Shown: one piece after another, positions 38,921-48,207 of the stretch
Position numbering within the stretch: the stretch's first letter is position 1
Layout of the letters: each line of letters starts with the position of its first letter
NCBI GenBank assembly: GCA_036012125.1
Contig: DASCOS010000013.1
Location: 216,164-280,163, forward strand
Direction: 5' to 3'
DNA: 64,000 nt
Source: Vicinamibacterales bacterium
Lineage (GTDB): Bacteria; Acidobacteriota; Vicinamibacteria; Vicinamibacterales; UBA823
Position numbers and translations under genes: made by a program
The notes under the pieces: generated by a model
The model's input: the letters and a program-made list of their open reading frames with translations, nothing else
Databases searched by the model: none
Told to the model about the DNA's origin: nothing

Positions 38921-39580
38921 CTAATCATTTAAGTCCCGATAGATTCGATCTAACGTTGCTCGCTGTGTTTCTAGACGAACCCGGGCCATCATCGCCAAAC
39001 CGTAGAGCAGTAGAAAACCGACCAGGCTCCACCATAACGGTCCGCGCATCCCGGACACTAAAGTTGGAACCACGTTTGTTGTTGGGTGAATAGTCCGCCA
39101 AACATTCACTGACCAGTAAACAAACGGCACATTGGCCATTCCGAATATCGCAACGCCCGCGGCTAACTTCTCAGAACCTGGACCCCCGTACTCCCGCAGT
39201 AGTAGATAGGCGATAAAAATCATCCAGAGCACGAGGGCCATGGTGAGTCGCGCGTCCCACTGCCACCACACGCCCCATGCTTTGCGGGCCCAAAGAGGAC
39301 CACTCACGAGACCAATCAGGCCGAACACCACCACCAACTCAGCTGAGGCAACCGCAATTCGGTCAGAGATGAGCCGTTCTCTACACAGAAACACCGCGCT
39401 GGCAATACCACAAACAAATGCCGCCACAAACATCGCCGCCCATGAGGGGAGATGAAAGTAAAAGATCTTCTGAACAAGACCCATTGTGGATTCATACGGT
39501 GCCCAGGCAATAAAAACTGGTGCACATACGAAAACTATCGTTGCCAAAACGATCACCGCTGAAAATATTCGATGCATCAT
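38921..39580 (-). CDS. ccmC: Cytochrome c maturation haem handling protein CcmC
   Basis: A 219-residue membrane protein with about six helices. The tryptophan-rich WWD motif is WGVWWQWDARL, which binds haem at the periplasmic surface, and the flanking helices have histidines (FYFHLP near residue 45) that ligate it. It passes haem to CcmE. ATG at 39580 is chosen over a TTG 12 bases upstream. It begins 14 bases after the ccmB stop and lies between ccmB and the CcmD-like gene, the classical ABCD order. Confidence 0.95.
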   Translation of the reverse strand: MMHRIFSAVIVLATIVFVCAPVFIAWAPYESTMGLVQKIFYFHLPSWAAMFVAAFVCGIASAVFLCRERLISDRIAVASAELVVVFGLIGLVSGPLWARKAWGVWWQWDARLTMALVLWMIFIAYLLLREYGGPGSEKLAAGVAIFGMANVPFVYWSVNVWRTIHPTTNVVPTLVSGMRGPLWWSLVGFLLLYGLAMMARVRLETQRATLDRIYRDLND

Positions 39581-39593
39581 CCCGTGGGCCAAT

Positions 39594-40277
39594 TCATTCT
39601 GTCATGACCGGCTCAAAGGTCCATAACGAAAGCGTAATGAACACCACGTCGAAAAATACCAACATCCCGATCCAGGCACGTACCATCGCCACGTCTACTT
39701 CGGGCTGTAAGAGCACAGCGGTCCCCCGAACGCCAGCAATAATGACCGGAATTGTAATCGGATACAACAAGACCGGCAGCAACACATCCCGACTCCGTGC
39801 GCGAACGAGCATTGCACCGAACAGTGTCCCGACTGCACAAAACCCTAGAGTGCCCAGTGAAAAAAGTAAAAAAGTAAGAATCGGCTGGCGAAAAAGCGGC
39901 GCCTGAAACAGAAGTGCGACCAGAGGAACAACCACCACTTCAACCGCTGCCAACAAAGCCAGTATGCTAAGCAACTTGCCTACATAAATCGCGGGACGAT
40001 CAACTGGTGCCAGCAAGAGCGCCTTCAAAACGTCATGATAACGTTCTCGTTCAAAGGTGCGACCCAGGGCGAGCGTTCCGGCGAAAGCAATGGCAATCCA
40101 GAGAATCCCTGCTACCGCATTCTCGACCGGGCGACCATCGCGTACAAAACCAAAGGCAAACACGAGCACAGTCGACACAGAGAAGAATAAAGTCGTCAGA
40201 AATAACTCCCGGCTACGCGTCTCAACTCGCAGGTCTTTTCGCATAATCAGGAGAGCGACCGTGAAGAACCGCTTCAT
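39594..40277 (-). CDS. ccmB: Haem exporter permease CcmB
   Basis: A 227-residue ABC permease with six hydrophobic helices. Segments such as LIMRKDLRVETRSRELFLTTLFF at the N-terminus, GILWIAIAFAGTLALGRTFERER and RDVLLPVLLYPITIPVIIAGV are typical of CcmB. With CcmA it forms the transporter that releases holo-CcmE from CcmC. The ATG overlaps the ccmA stop by 4 bases. A normal-length homologue. Confidence 0.95.
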   Translation of the reverse strand: MKRFFTVALLIMRKDLRVETRSRELFLTTLFFSVSTVLVFAFGFVRDGRPVENAVAGILWIAIAFAGTLALGRTFERERYHDVLKALLLAPVDRPAIYVGKLLSILALLAAVEVVVVPLVALLFQAPLFRQPILTFLLFSLGTLGFCAVGTLFGAMLVRARSRDVLLPVLLYPITIPVIIAGVRGTAVLLQPEVDVAMVRAWIGMLVFFDVVFITLSLWTFEPVMTE

Positions 40278-41038
40278 TCCAGTCTCCTGGGCGTAAGTTC
40301 TCTCTGCATCGAATCTCGATATTGCGCACGTAGGGATTCACCGGCGCGGGATAATGGAAGCAATCGGCCAGCCCGCAGTAGCATCGCTCGGTCCAAGACT
40401 AGTTCTGCAACCTCGAAATCATGAGTCGCGAGAAAAACAATTCGCCCCTCACTCTTGAGGGCTTGAAGTCGCTCGACCAGCGCAGACGAGGAACTTTCGT
40501 CAAGTCCTGAAAATGGCTCATCGAGAAGCACCAACTGTGGTTCATGCAGCAGAGTGCGCTCAAGGGCGACACGTTGCCTCATGCCTCGAGAGAACCCCCC
40601 GACAAAATCATCACCTCGAGACGATAGCCCAGCATTTCGCAGCGCTTCATGCGAACGGTCCCCAACTTGGTCAAGTCCATAAAGAGCGGCAAAAAATTCA
40701 AGGTTTTCTCTGGCGGTCAATTCTGGGTAGAGCTGAAAATCATGACTAAGGAGCCCAATATTCCCGCGAAGAGCTGGACCTAGCTCCCGCGCCAATCCGC
40801 CACCATATCGAATTTCCCCACTGGAAGGGTCGAGTATCGTCCCAGCAAGGGCTAGCAGTGTTGATTTGCCAGCCCCATTCCCGCCGAGGAATCCAAGAAT
40901 TTCACCGGTGCCACATTCAAGCGAAACATGCGCTAACGCTCGACGTCGGCCAAAATACTTTGAGACGTCGACAAACGCCACTCGATCAAATCTTAAAGAT
41001 TCTTGAGTTGTTGAAATTGGATGAAGTGAGGACGCCAT
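40274..41038 (-). CDS. ccmA: Haem exporter ATPase CcmA
   Basis: A 254-residue ABC ATPase. Walker A is GGNGAGKST near residue 53, the signature motif is FSRGMRQRVA, and Walker B is LVLLDEPFSGLD, followed by the switch His in ATHD. It energises CcmB. ATG at 41038 is used; a preceding TTG is less likely. The gene is followed by ccmB with a 4-base overlap and preceded by the uncharacterised membrane protein gene of this operon, 25 bases upstream. Confidence 0.94.
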   Translation of the reverse strand: MASSLHPISTTQESLRFDRVAFVDVSKYFGRRRALAHVSLECGTGEILGFLGGNGAGKSTLLALAGTILDPSSGEIRYGGGLARELGPALRGNIGLLSHDFQLYPELTARENLEFFAALYGLDQVGDRSHEALRNAGLSSRGDDFVGGFSRGMRQRVALERTLLHEPQLVLLDEPFSGLDESSSSALVERLQALKSEGRIVFLATHDFEVAELVLDRAMLLRAGRLLPLSRAGESLRAQYRDSMQRELTPRRLE

Positions 41039-41063
41039 CAACTTTCTTCAATCGAAGTGCCTG

Positions 41064-42290
41064 TTAACCAGGTAGCCCAGCTCTGCCGCGCGGCATCTCA
41101 AGCGCATTAGGCTCTAGCCGCTGATATAGGCGTTCCAACTGCCCAAAGATTGTCTTGCGTCGAAGCGTGTACGGTCCATCGGCTAACGTTCCAATCCGAT
41201 AAGTAGTTTCAACTTGCACCAGATCATCGTATAACCGGTCACGTCGGGCCTCTAATTTCTGACGTAGTGACGCATCATTCATGACGGTCATCGGTCTCGT
41301 CGATTTCCACAGACACCACATTACCAATAAGCCGACCAACACCAAGGCCACTCTCAGGGGAATCACGCTATGGTGTGGAAGACCGAGTAAGGAGATTGAA
41401 AAGGTTTCATTAGCTGCTAGCCTGGGTCCACCACCGACCATAAACGTACCAACCCTAGCATTCATTTCCCGACTCTGGGTGATCTGTGGCGACCTCAATT
41501 GCATGTCACCATGCTTCTCAGCAACTATCGCTATCTGGTCGACTGCCACCGGCATCGTCTGTTCGATTACTAGGTCACTCCCAGTATATGGAAGAACATA
41601 AGCTACATTGACGAGGGTCCGACCAGGCTGAAAGGAGCCGACTACCGAGACCCTGCGACCATCGAGCCGAGCTTGTGGGGTAGTACCTTCCAGTAGGACC
41701 GCCCCCTGTGCACCAAATGGTAAGTCGAAGTCCACCGGAACCACTGGTGCCACGGGAGCATCAGTTGTATTAACAGCTTCAAGTAGGTAGTAGACCTCCA
41801 CAGCCTCGTCTGCCATCTCCACCACAAACCGGGTATCACCACCAAGGCTAATCACTCCTGGATTACTTGGCACGGTGGCCGCCACAGACGGCATTGAAGC
41901 CTCGGCAACAAGCATCACTCGAACACCTCCAAAGGCCGGAACGGCGAAAGTGCGGGAATCGAGTATCTCGTCTCCCACTTGCGCAGAGACTGAAACATTA
42001 CTTCCGGCCTCAAGATCCTCAAACAAGGCGCGTCCGAACTCATCGGTGAAGACGGTAAGCAAGACTGCATCACTATGAAGTTCAACAGGATGATCAGTAA
42101 TATTGTTTGAAAGTTGGCTTCGAATCAGACGAACGCTTACAGAAGCGTTTGGTAGTTCGCTTGAAGGTAAAGGCAGACCAGACATCTCTGATGGGTCCGG
42201 CATCGGAATCTGCGAATGCGCAATCATCGGAGACCCAAGAATCATTACCGCGGTAATTGCCGTGACCCACCGCACGCCAAGGCCAATCAC
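41064..42290 (-). CDS. Uncharacterised exported protein with C-terminal membrane helix, in the ccm operon
   Basis: A 408-residue protein not assigned to a named family. GTG at 42290 overlaps the TGA of the preceding gene (GTGA) and has GGAG upstream. A signal peptide (about residues 1-28) precedes a large beta-rich periplasmic region of about 280 residues with carboxypeptidase-regulatory-like FTDEFGRALFEDLEAGSNV. Near residue 320 a helix follows (VALVLVGLLVMWCLW), then a cytoplasmic coil, LRQKLEARRDRLYDDLVQVETTY. That tail resembles the CcmI-type helical region. Its place between CcmI-like and ccmA genes suggests a role in cytochrome c maturation, which is inference. Confidence 0.8.
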   Translation of the reverse strand: MIGLGVRWVTAITAVMILGSPMIAHSQIPMPDPSEMSGLPLPSSELPNASVSVRLIRSQLSNNITDHPVELHSDAVLLTVFTDEFGRALFEDLEAGSNVSVSAQVGDEILDSRTFAVPAFGGVRVMLVAEASMPSVAATVPSNPGVISLGGDTRFVVEMADEAVEVYYLLEAVNTTDAPVAPVVPVDFDLPFGAQGAVLLEGTTPQARLDGRRVSVVGSFQPGRTLVNVAYVLPYTGSDLVIEQTMPVAVDQIAIVAEKHGDMQLRSPQITQSREMNARVGTFMVGGGPRLAANETFSISLLGLPHHSVIPLRVALVLVGLLVMWCLWKSTRPMTVMNDASLRQKLEARRDRLYDDLVQVETTYRIGTLADGPYTLRRKTIFGQLERLYQRLEPNALEMPRGRAGLPG

Positions 42291-42871
42291 AACGATGCTC
42301 CGCAATATTTACAGAATCTCGCATCAGCGTCATTGACCGTGGCACACACCTCGCAACTATATTCACCACCAACTGCTTCAAGGGGCTGCTCGAGAGGCCC
42401 GGCCGATGCAGAGTGCGCCGCTAATCGAGATTGCAATTCCCGTTCGATTGATTCGCTATAACCAGGGGTATCGGAATCAAGTTGGCGCATAAAGCTGATC
42501 GCCCGAGCCCGAAGTCTATTCGTCATCTCCTGAAAATCGTCTTCAGCCACCTTGCCCATTGCGCGGTCAAACTCAAGCTCTTTAATCGAACGAAGCACAA
42601 GCTGCTTCTCGCGTTCGACCGCAATCCGCGTCCGATTGCTCACAGCACTCGATTCCATTTCAAAATCTACGTCCACAAGTGGCCACAGGGTTCGCAAAAA
42701 GGCTAAGCCGCAAAGAGCTGCTGCGCCAATCGCAAGACTCACCAGGATGGTTGCTTCTGGAGTCGCATTGGACGACCGTAAAACGGCCGCGGTCGCCGCA
42801 AGTAGCGCACCGAGAACGAAGAAGTGCCAGGGACGGAAGGTAGAGCGATTAGTCGAGGTCTCGGAGTTCAT
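42287..42871 (-). CDS. CcmI-like membrane protein with C-terminal zinc ribbon
   Basis: A 194-residue protein. Two hydrophobic helices (about residues 14-30 and 42-60) are followed by a CcmI-type coil, KQLVLRSIKELEFDRAMGKVAEDDFQEM, and a long helical region. It ends in a zinc ribbon with CEVC and CKYCG, which CcmI proteins lack. CcmI normally chaperones apocytochrome with TPR repeats; none are seen here, so it probably has only the membrane part. The start overlaps the ccmF-ccmH end by 23 bases and its stop overlaps the next gene by 4. The zinc ribbon suggests binding to nucleic acid or protein. Confidence 0.78.
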   Translation of the reverse strand: MNSETSTNRSTFRPWHFFVLGALLAATAAVLRSSNATPEATILVSLAIGAAALCGLAFLRTLWPLVDVDFEMESSAVSNRTRIAVEREKQLVLRSIKELEFDRAMGKVAEDDFQEMTNRLRARAISFMRQLDSDTPGYSESIERELQSRLAAHSASAGPLEQPLEAVGGEYSCEVCATVNDADARFCKYCGASL

Positions 42872-45323
42872 CGTCCAGACGCGCTATTAACTGCGCATCA
42901 CCGTCGTTCAAGATGCCAGCAGGTAGTGGTGCATCAGTAGCCTCACGCATCGACCACCGTAAGGCAACTGTTCCAACGCCAACTACGCCGGAAAGGCCGA
43001 GTAGATACGGAAACAGCCAGGCTAGGCGATTAAACCCTTGGTCCAATGGCATCGCGAGAGGCTCTTGACTGCCGTACATGGTGATGAAGTGTTGAAAAAC
43101 ATCCTCTTTTGTCTTGCCCTGATCGATCAACAGCGAAATTTCATCCCGCATCATAGCCGCGGTTCCACAAGTACATTCACCAACAAGTTTTCGCCCGCAC
43201 GTGCCGCACATGCAAACGATCTCATGGTACAACTCCCGTTCGGCGGCACTGCGGGGCACTGTCGGTACTGTCTGGGCTGATTCAATATGCTGTGCATGTA
43301 AGGGGGCTGATGCCACCAACACAAAAAGCAGTAACGATGTCGTCGCCGCACCCATAGGAATTTTCGATGCCGCAAACGAAAATGCTTGCTCAGGCAGTAG
43401 GGCAATAACTGTGCCCAGCGCCATGATGCCGAACCCGAACCAAATCCAATTTACTAGAGGATTAACGGTGACCTGGAAGCTGGCCGACTGGTCCTGCATG
43501 TCGAAGGCAGCCATCACAATGTAGAGATCCTCAGAAATGCTTCGATGGATAGCCACTTCCGTCGTCGGCTCCTGCTCGTGTTTCCTGAAGAACCAGCGGG
43601 CCGGATACATCATCCCTATCTCTTCGCCCTCCTCGAACACCTGCAAGCTTCCCGTAACCATTTGCTTCTGACCATCGTCTCGTACACTAACCCCCTCGTG
43701 CCGCACAACGAATGCCCCTACCTCGACTTGTTGCCCCGGCGCGAGAAGTACCTGCTCTTCAAGCTTGTAGCCTTCACCTGCAAAGCCTAGAAACATAAGC
43801 ACGATACCGACGTGAATAATGTATCCACCATACCGACGATGTGATCGCGCAACGAGGCCAGTTACGGATGTCAACACGTCCGCACCAGTAGCGTCCCGGC
43901 GAACACGCGTGCCACGGATAAATTCTTGCCCAATCGTCCCCAGGACAAAGGCACACAGCATGAAGCACACCCCGGATGCCCACACTCTGAACCCTAAGGC
44001 GTAGAGAACCCCTCCAGTCACAACCGCGGCCGTTATCGGCCAAAGAAATTGATTACCAAGGTTGGACAACGTCGATTTTCTCCAGGCTAAAAGTGGTCCA
44101 ACGCCAGTCAAAAGAAGGAGCATTAAGCCAATCGGAAGCATCCATTTGTTGAAGAATGGCGGTCCAACGGTCAGCCGTTCACCCGTAATTGCTTCACTCA
44201 ACGTCGGAAACATTGTGGCAAAGAGAATAAACACGGCGGAGAACAGCAAAATCCAATTGTTCAGTAAGAATGCCGCTTCACGAGAGGCCCATGAATCTAG
44301 TTCGTGTCGAGCCCGTAAGAGCGGTAACCGGTAAATAACTAAACCAAAACAAACTATTAAAATGATCGCCATGAAGACCCCAAACATCATCGCGAGCTCG
44401 GAGTCTTCACCAAACGCATGCACCGATTGCACCACGCCGGAGCGTGTCATGAAAGTACCAAAAATCGTCAAAAAAAACGTGATGATGACGAGGGTCACGT
44501 TCCATACCCGTAACATGCTGCGTCGTTCTTGTACCATCACCGAGTGGAGAAAGGCCGTCGCCGTAAACCACGGAAGTAAACCAGCGTTCTCAACCGGGTC
44601 CCAGCCCCAGTAGCCTCCCCAACCGAGCTCCTCGTACGCCCATATCATGCCGAGCGTCAAGCCGAGCGACAGGAAGATCCAAGAAAACATGGTCCACCGT
44701 CGAACCGCACGCAACCAAGAATCATCTAGGTGGCCCGTGATTAACGCCGACATACCAAAGGCAAATGGGATGGTCATCCCAACGAATCCGATGTAGAGCG
44801 ACGGCGGGTGAATCACCATGTATGGATTCTGTAAAAGCGGGTTGAGGCCACGACCATCGGCTGGGACTTGAGTTAAATAGGTGGTAAATGGGTCCTTGTT
44901 GAGCACCATCACCAACAGGAAAAACATCTGTACGCAGGAGATGACCGTCACCACATAGGGAATTAGCTCGCGCTGTCGCTCGCGGTTTGTCGCAACGGCA
45001 ATCGATCCAAAAACGGCCAGTAAAAAGACCCAGAACATGATCGACCCGTCGAGGCCACCCCAGTAGGAGGTCAGCTTATAAAACAGTGGTTGAGCCGAAT
45101 CCGAATACCGATCGACATACTTAATTGAGTAGTTCTCAGTAACAAAGGCGTGCACCATGACCGCAGACGCCATCGTCATTAACGCGGTCAATAAATAGAA
45201 TGCCCCAATCCCACTTTCAATGAGGCGCGCCGAACGTTGCCGCCCCCCGACAAAAGACGCTGTCGCCGCGTACGCACAAACCACAAATGCCGCTAACAGG
45301 AGGTATGAGCCGAGAGAAGCCAT
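42849..45323 (-). CDS. Fused haem lyase CcmF-CcmH
   Basis: An 824-residue protein. Residues 1 to about 650 are CcmF: many membrane helices, the WWD-type motif GWGGYWGWDPVENAGLLPWF and conserved histidines in HSVMVQ and VIHPPSLY. It ligates haem to apocytochrome. After about residue 655 comes an internal signal-peptide-like helix (MGAATTSLLLFVLVASAPLHAQ). A CcmH domain follows, with redox CMCGTC near residue 703 plus a second ECTCG motif, a helical bundle, and a final anchor helix. CcmH keeps the apocytochrome CXXCH cysteines reduced. The fusion is one uninterrupted frame; no internal Shine-Dalgarno is seen. Located between ccmE and the CcmI-like gene. Confidence 0.9.
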   Translation of the reverse strand: MASLGSYLLLAAFVVCAYAATASFVGGRQRSARLIESGIGAFYLLTALMTMASAVMVHAFVTENYSIKYVDRYSDSAQPLFYKLTSYWGGLDGSIMFWVFLLAVFGSIAVATNRERQRELIPYVVTVISCVQMFFLLVMVLNKDPFTTYLTQVPADGRGLNPLLQNPYMVIHPPSLYIGFVGMTIPFAFGMSALITGHLDDSWLRAVRRWTMFSWIFLSLGLTLGMIWAYEELGWGGYWGWDPVENAGLLPWFTATAFLHSVMVQERRSMLRVWNVTLVIITFFLTIFGTFMTRSGVVQSVHAFGEDSELAMMFGVFMAIILIVCFGLVIYRLPLLRARHELDSWASREAAFLLNNWILLFSAVFILFATMFPTLSEAITGERLTVGPPFFNKWMLPIGLMLLLLTGVGPLLAWRKSTLSNLGNQFLWPITAAVVTGGVLYALGFRVWASGVCFMLCAFVLGTIGQEFIRGTRVRRDATGADVLTSVTGLVARSHRRYGGYIIHVGIVLMFLGFAGEGYKLEEQVLLAPGQQVEVGAFVVRHEGVSVRDDGQKQMVTGSLQVFEEGEEIGMMYPARWFFRKHEQEPTTEVAIHRSISEDLYIVMAAFDMQDQSASFQVTVNPLVNWIWFGFGIMALGTVIALLPEQAFSFAASKIPMGAATTSLLLFVLVASAPLHAQHIESAQTVPTVPRSAAERELYHEIVCMCGTCGRKLVGECTCGTAAMMRDEISLLIDQGKTKEDVFQHFITMYGSQEPLAMPLDQGFNRLAWLFPYLLGLSGVVGVGTVALRWSMREATDAPLPAGILNDGDAQLIARLDDELRDLD

Positions 45324-45416
45324 CGAGTCTGCGATCGACCAGTGAACGTAAGAAAGACGGGTCCTCGTTAAGTCCGCTCAGGAGGTAACCAAATAATAGC
45401 GCGGCGTTAGGCCAAT

Positions 45417-45851
45417 CTATTGCCCGCCAGAAACGTTAGCGCCAGGCGGCACTGATCCGGCCTTGGGCTCGTACTTCGATGGACACTTGGCCATTACACC
45501 ATTGGGAGCCACTACAAATCCATCAACTCCCAAGCGCCCTTTAACCACAACTTCAGCACCACTCTTGAACGTATCAGGAACAATGCCGCTGTACTCAGCT
45601 TTGATCACCTCGCCATTGTTCTCGATTTCAAAGCGGTAATCGAGGCTATCCGGTCGACGCATAATGGATTCGTTCACAACGAATCCATGCACCTGAAGGT
45701 TCTTATCCTGCCAAGCTGCCAGGTCCCCGGTCACCTCATCCACGTGCTTATAGTACTCAGTCCCCTCGCTGAGGGTGGACCACAACAAGCCACTAAAGGC
45801 TAAGGCCAACACGACCGAAGTAATCCCGATGCGAATAGCTTTATGACTCAT
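45417..45851 (-). CDS. ccmE: Cytochrome c maturation haem chaperone CcmE, Cys-type
   Basis: A 144-residue haem carrier. One N-terminal anchor helix (about 8-28) precedes a beta-barrel OB fold. The haem-binding motif is Cys123-Pro-Ser-Lys-Tyr127 (CXXXY). Classical CcmE has His at this position (HXXXY); the Cys form is known from Archaea and Desulfovibrio (System I*). ATG at 45851 is chosen because it gives the short cytoplasmic N-terminus typical of the family. Longer starts to 45941 lack support. It opens the ccm operon, 93 bases before ccmF-ccmH. Confidence 0.92.
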   Translation of the reverse strand: MSHKAIRIGITSVVLALAFSGLLWSTLSEGTEYYKHVDEVTGDLAAWQDKNLQVHGFVVNESIMRRPDSLDYRFEIENNGEVIKAEYSGIVPDTFKSGAEVVVKGRLGVDGFVVAPNGVMAKCPSKYEPKAGSVPPGANVSGGQ

Positions 45852-45974
45852 AACGCGGTAAGTATTGCCGTAAGCTCTCCTCGAAAGAATAGCCTTAAGG
45901 GACTGAACCGTCAATGAATTGAGGGGTCCGGGCCTGCTCATCTACCGCAGCTCAGTGAAGCATTTTGGGCCGAT

Positions 45975-46559
45975 TTATGGATTCTCCGACATCTGGGCCC
46001 CGTCAAATCCAAGTTCACCAAGCAGACGTCGGACCACCGCCAAGGGCAATCCGACCACATTCGAGTATGAGCCCTCTATCCGGTCGATGAACCGCGCCGC
46101 TAGGCCCTGAATCGCATAGGCTCCTGCCTTGTCTCGGGGTTCCCCCGAAGCTACATACCAGGCGACCTGTGCCGGTTGAAGGAGAGCCACGTGCACCACG
46201 GTGCGGTCGACCGCCCCGACACGCTGATTGGCATATCGCATCGATACCCCGGTGAGGACCTCGTGACTCCGTCCCGACAGCCTACCTAACATCCTGGCTG
46301 CATCTGCATCGTCAATAGGTTTTCCAAGAATGTCACCGTCAAGTACCACGCACGTGTCCGCACCCAGGATTACGTTGTTACTCGCAATGTCCGTCACGGC
46401 GTCAGCTTTAGCCGCGGCAAGCCTGGCAACATACAGTGCTGGAATCTCTCCAGGTAAGGGCGTCTCGTTAACAGTGCAAGGTTTGACCGAAAAAACATAG
46501 CCAGCTGCGGCCAGGAGCTCCGCTCGCCTAGGCGAAGCAGACGCAAGTAGCATTCGCAT
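45975..46559 (-). CDS. maf: Maf-like nucleoside triphosphate pyrophosphatase
   Basis: A 194-residue Maf/HAM1-superfamily enzyme. It hydrolyses dTTP/UTP or modified pyrimidine and m7GTP nucleotides and can restrain septum formation. The SASPRRAELL substrate-binding loop, the VNETPLPGE segment, GADTCVVLDG and GKPIDDADAARML, and the C-terminal YAIQGLAARFI with the catalytic residues are visible. ATG at 46559 is used. It is divergent from the DciA-like gene and not clearly part of the ccm operon (33-bp gap after... ccmE start side). Confidence 0.92.
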   Translation of the reverse strand: MRMLLASASPRRAELLAAAGYVFSVKPCTVNETPLPGEIPALYVARLAAAKADAVTDIASNNVILGADTCVVLDGDILGKPIDDADAARMLGRLSGRSHEVLTGVSMRYANQRVGAVDRTVVHVALLQPAQVAWYVASGEPRDKAGAYAIQGLAARFIDRIEGSYSNVVGLPLAVVRRLLGELGFDGAQMSENP

Positions 46560-46594
46560 GGCTAGATGATACGATCACCATAGGGAACTTCCAT

Positions 46595-46954
46595 ATGATG
46601 CGTTCGATGGCTCCCCTTCAGGGCTGCGTGCCCGCCGTGCTGGCCAAGTTGCTGAACTGTCAGCCACATTCCTCAGCGAAGGTTCTTTTCGCTTGGCGTG
46701 CAGCGGTTGGTAACGCGATCTCCGGTGCAACGAAAATAAACCTCACGCCCGGAGGCACCCTTGAAGTACGCACCACTTCACAACATTGGCGTAAAGAGTT
46801 ACAGCGCTCGAAACCGGTCATCCTTGGACGACTCCAAGCCATGTTAGGCCACCGACGGGTCACCCATCTCACCGTCACTGCACCAGTCGAGGGCCGCCCC
46901 CGACGCCACCATAACAACATTGCCAGCCCAAGATCACACTTGGACGATTCATGA
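46595..46954 (+). CDS. DciA-like (DUF721) protein
   Basis: A 119-residue protein matching DUF721/Dci[21 protein letters not shown] and [32 protein letters not shown] are the usual core. DciA loads the replicative helicase in bacteria lacking DnaC or DnaI. The N-terminal region before residue 12 and the C-terminal basic tail (RRHHNN) are variable in this family. Its stop overlaps the thiolase ATG by 4 bases (ATGA), so the two are translated together although unrelated in function. Confidence 0.85.
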   Translation: MMRSMAPLQGCVPAVLAKLLNCQPHSSAKVLFAWRAAVGNAISGATKINLTPGGTLEVRTTSQHWRKELQRSKPVILGRLQAMLGHRRVTHLTVTAPVEGRPRRHHNNIASPRSHLDDS

Positions 46955-48153
46955 CAGGTGTACTGCGCGACTCCGTCATCGTCTCTGCTGTCCGACTCCC
47001 AACGGGAAAGTTCTTGGGTTCGCTCAAGCGATTTTCCGCACCGCAGCTCGGTGCCCTCGCTATCCACGAAGCCGTGCAGCGAGCAGGAATCGACATGAGC
47101 GAGGTTGATGAATGCATCCTGGGTAATGTCATCTCGGCAGGATTAGGCCAGAATCCCGCGCGTCAGGCCGCATTAGGGGCAGGATTACCTGATTCTGTCG
47201 CAGCCCTTACAATCAATAAGGTGTGTGGTTCAGGCCTAAAAGCTGTGATGCTCGCTTCACAAGGCATCTCCACGGGCGACGCCGATGTTGTGGTGGCAGG
47301 CGGCATGGAATCTATGACCCAGACGCCCTACCTTCTCAAACGCATGCGGGAAGGAGTCCGACTTGGAAACCACACCCTTATGGATTCAATGATCCATGAC
47401 GGGCTTTGGTGCGCGTTGGAAAATTGCCACATGGGCATCACTGGAGAAGAAATCAGCAAGCGTTATGGAATAACCAGAGAAGAACAGGACGCCTATGCGC
47501 TTGAAAGTCATCGGAAGGCTGCCGCCGCCACATCGGAAGGCTGGTTCACTGATGAAATTCTTACGGTAGACCTCACAGGGAAGAATACTGAGTCGACAAA
47601 GCTTACCGTTGATGAATCAATAAGGCACGATGCGTCTTCTTCTACGTTAGCAAAGTTGAAACCAGCGTTTATTGAGGAGGGCACAGTCACGGCAGGGAAT
47701 GCTCCAGGTGTCAACGATGGTGCCGCTGCTGTCGTCGTAATGTCCGCCACTGGCGCTACCGCTCTCAACTTGGAACCCATGGCGAGAATCGTGGCTCAGG
47801 GCGTCAGTGGAGTGCCTCCGCTCTCAGTTATGATGAGCCCAGTCGAAGCCGTGAGGAAGGTTGCCAAGAAGGCCGGCTGGGCACTCACCGACGTTGACCT
47901 ATTCGAACTTAACGAGGCCTTCTCAGTACAAAGCATCGCAATCATCCGGGAGTTGGACCTCGACCCAAATCGCGTGAACATTCATGGTGGTGCAATCGCC
48001 TTGGGTCACCCAATTGGCGCAAGTGGTGCCCGTGTCCTAACGACCCTGCTTTACGCGATGAAGCTGAGAAACGTACGAAGGGGTATCGCCTCACTCTGCC
48101 TCGGAGGGGGCAATGGCGTCGCTCTCGCCGTTGAGCGAGAGTTAGCTGATTAA
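46951..48153 (+). CDS. Acetyl-CoA acetyltransferase (thiolase)
   Basis: A 400-residue thiolase that condenses two acetyl-CoA or cleaves 3-ketoacyl-CoA. The nucleophilic Cys lies in [10 protein letters not shown] near residue 91. The C-terminal histidine and cysteine motifs are [16 protein letters not shown] (His near 357) and CLGGGNGVA (Cys near 387), and NEAFSVQ is present. This pattern is of AtoB/PhaA type. Together with the hydroxyacyl-CoA dehydrogenase gene 54 bases downstream it could serve butyrate-type, PHB or beta-oxidation chemistry; no crotonase or acyl-CoA dehydrogenase is in the window. Confidence 0.93.
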   Translation: MTGVLRDSVIVSAVRLPTGKFLGSLKRFSAPQLGALAIHEAVQRAGIDMSEVDECILGNVISAGLGQNPARQAALGAGLPDSVAALTINKVCGSGLKAVMLASQGISTGDADVVVAGGMESMTQTPYLLKRMREGVRLGNHTLMDSMIHDGLWCALENCHMGITGEEISKRYGITREEQDAYALESHRKAAAATSEGWFTDEILTVDLTGKNTESTKLTVDESIRHDASSSTLAKLKPAFIEEGTVTAGNAPGVNDGAAAVVVMSATGATALNLEPMARIVAQGVSGVPPLSVMMSPVEAVRKVAKKAGWALTDVDLFELNEAFSVQSIAIIRELDLDPNRVNIHGGAIALGHPIGASGARVLTTLLYAMKLRNVRRGIASLCLGGGNGVALAVERELAD

Positions 48154-48207
48154 CCAACCCCTATCAGTGCCCTGGCAACTCTTAGTATTCGTTACAATTC
48201 AGGCACC

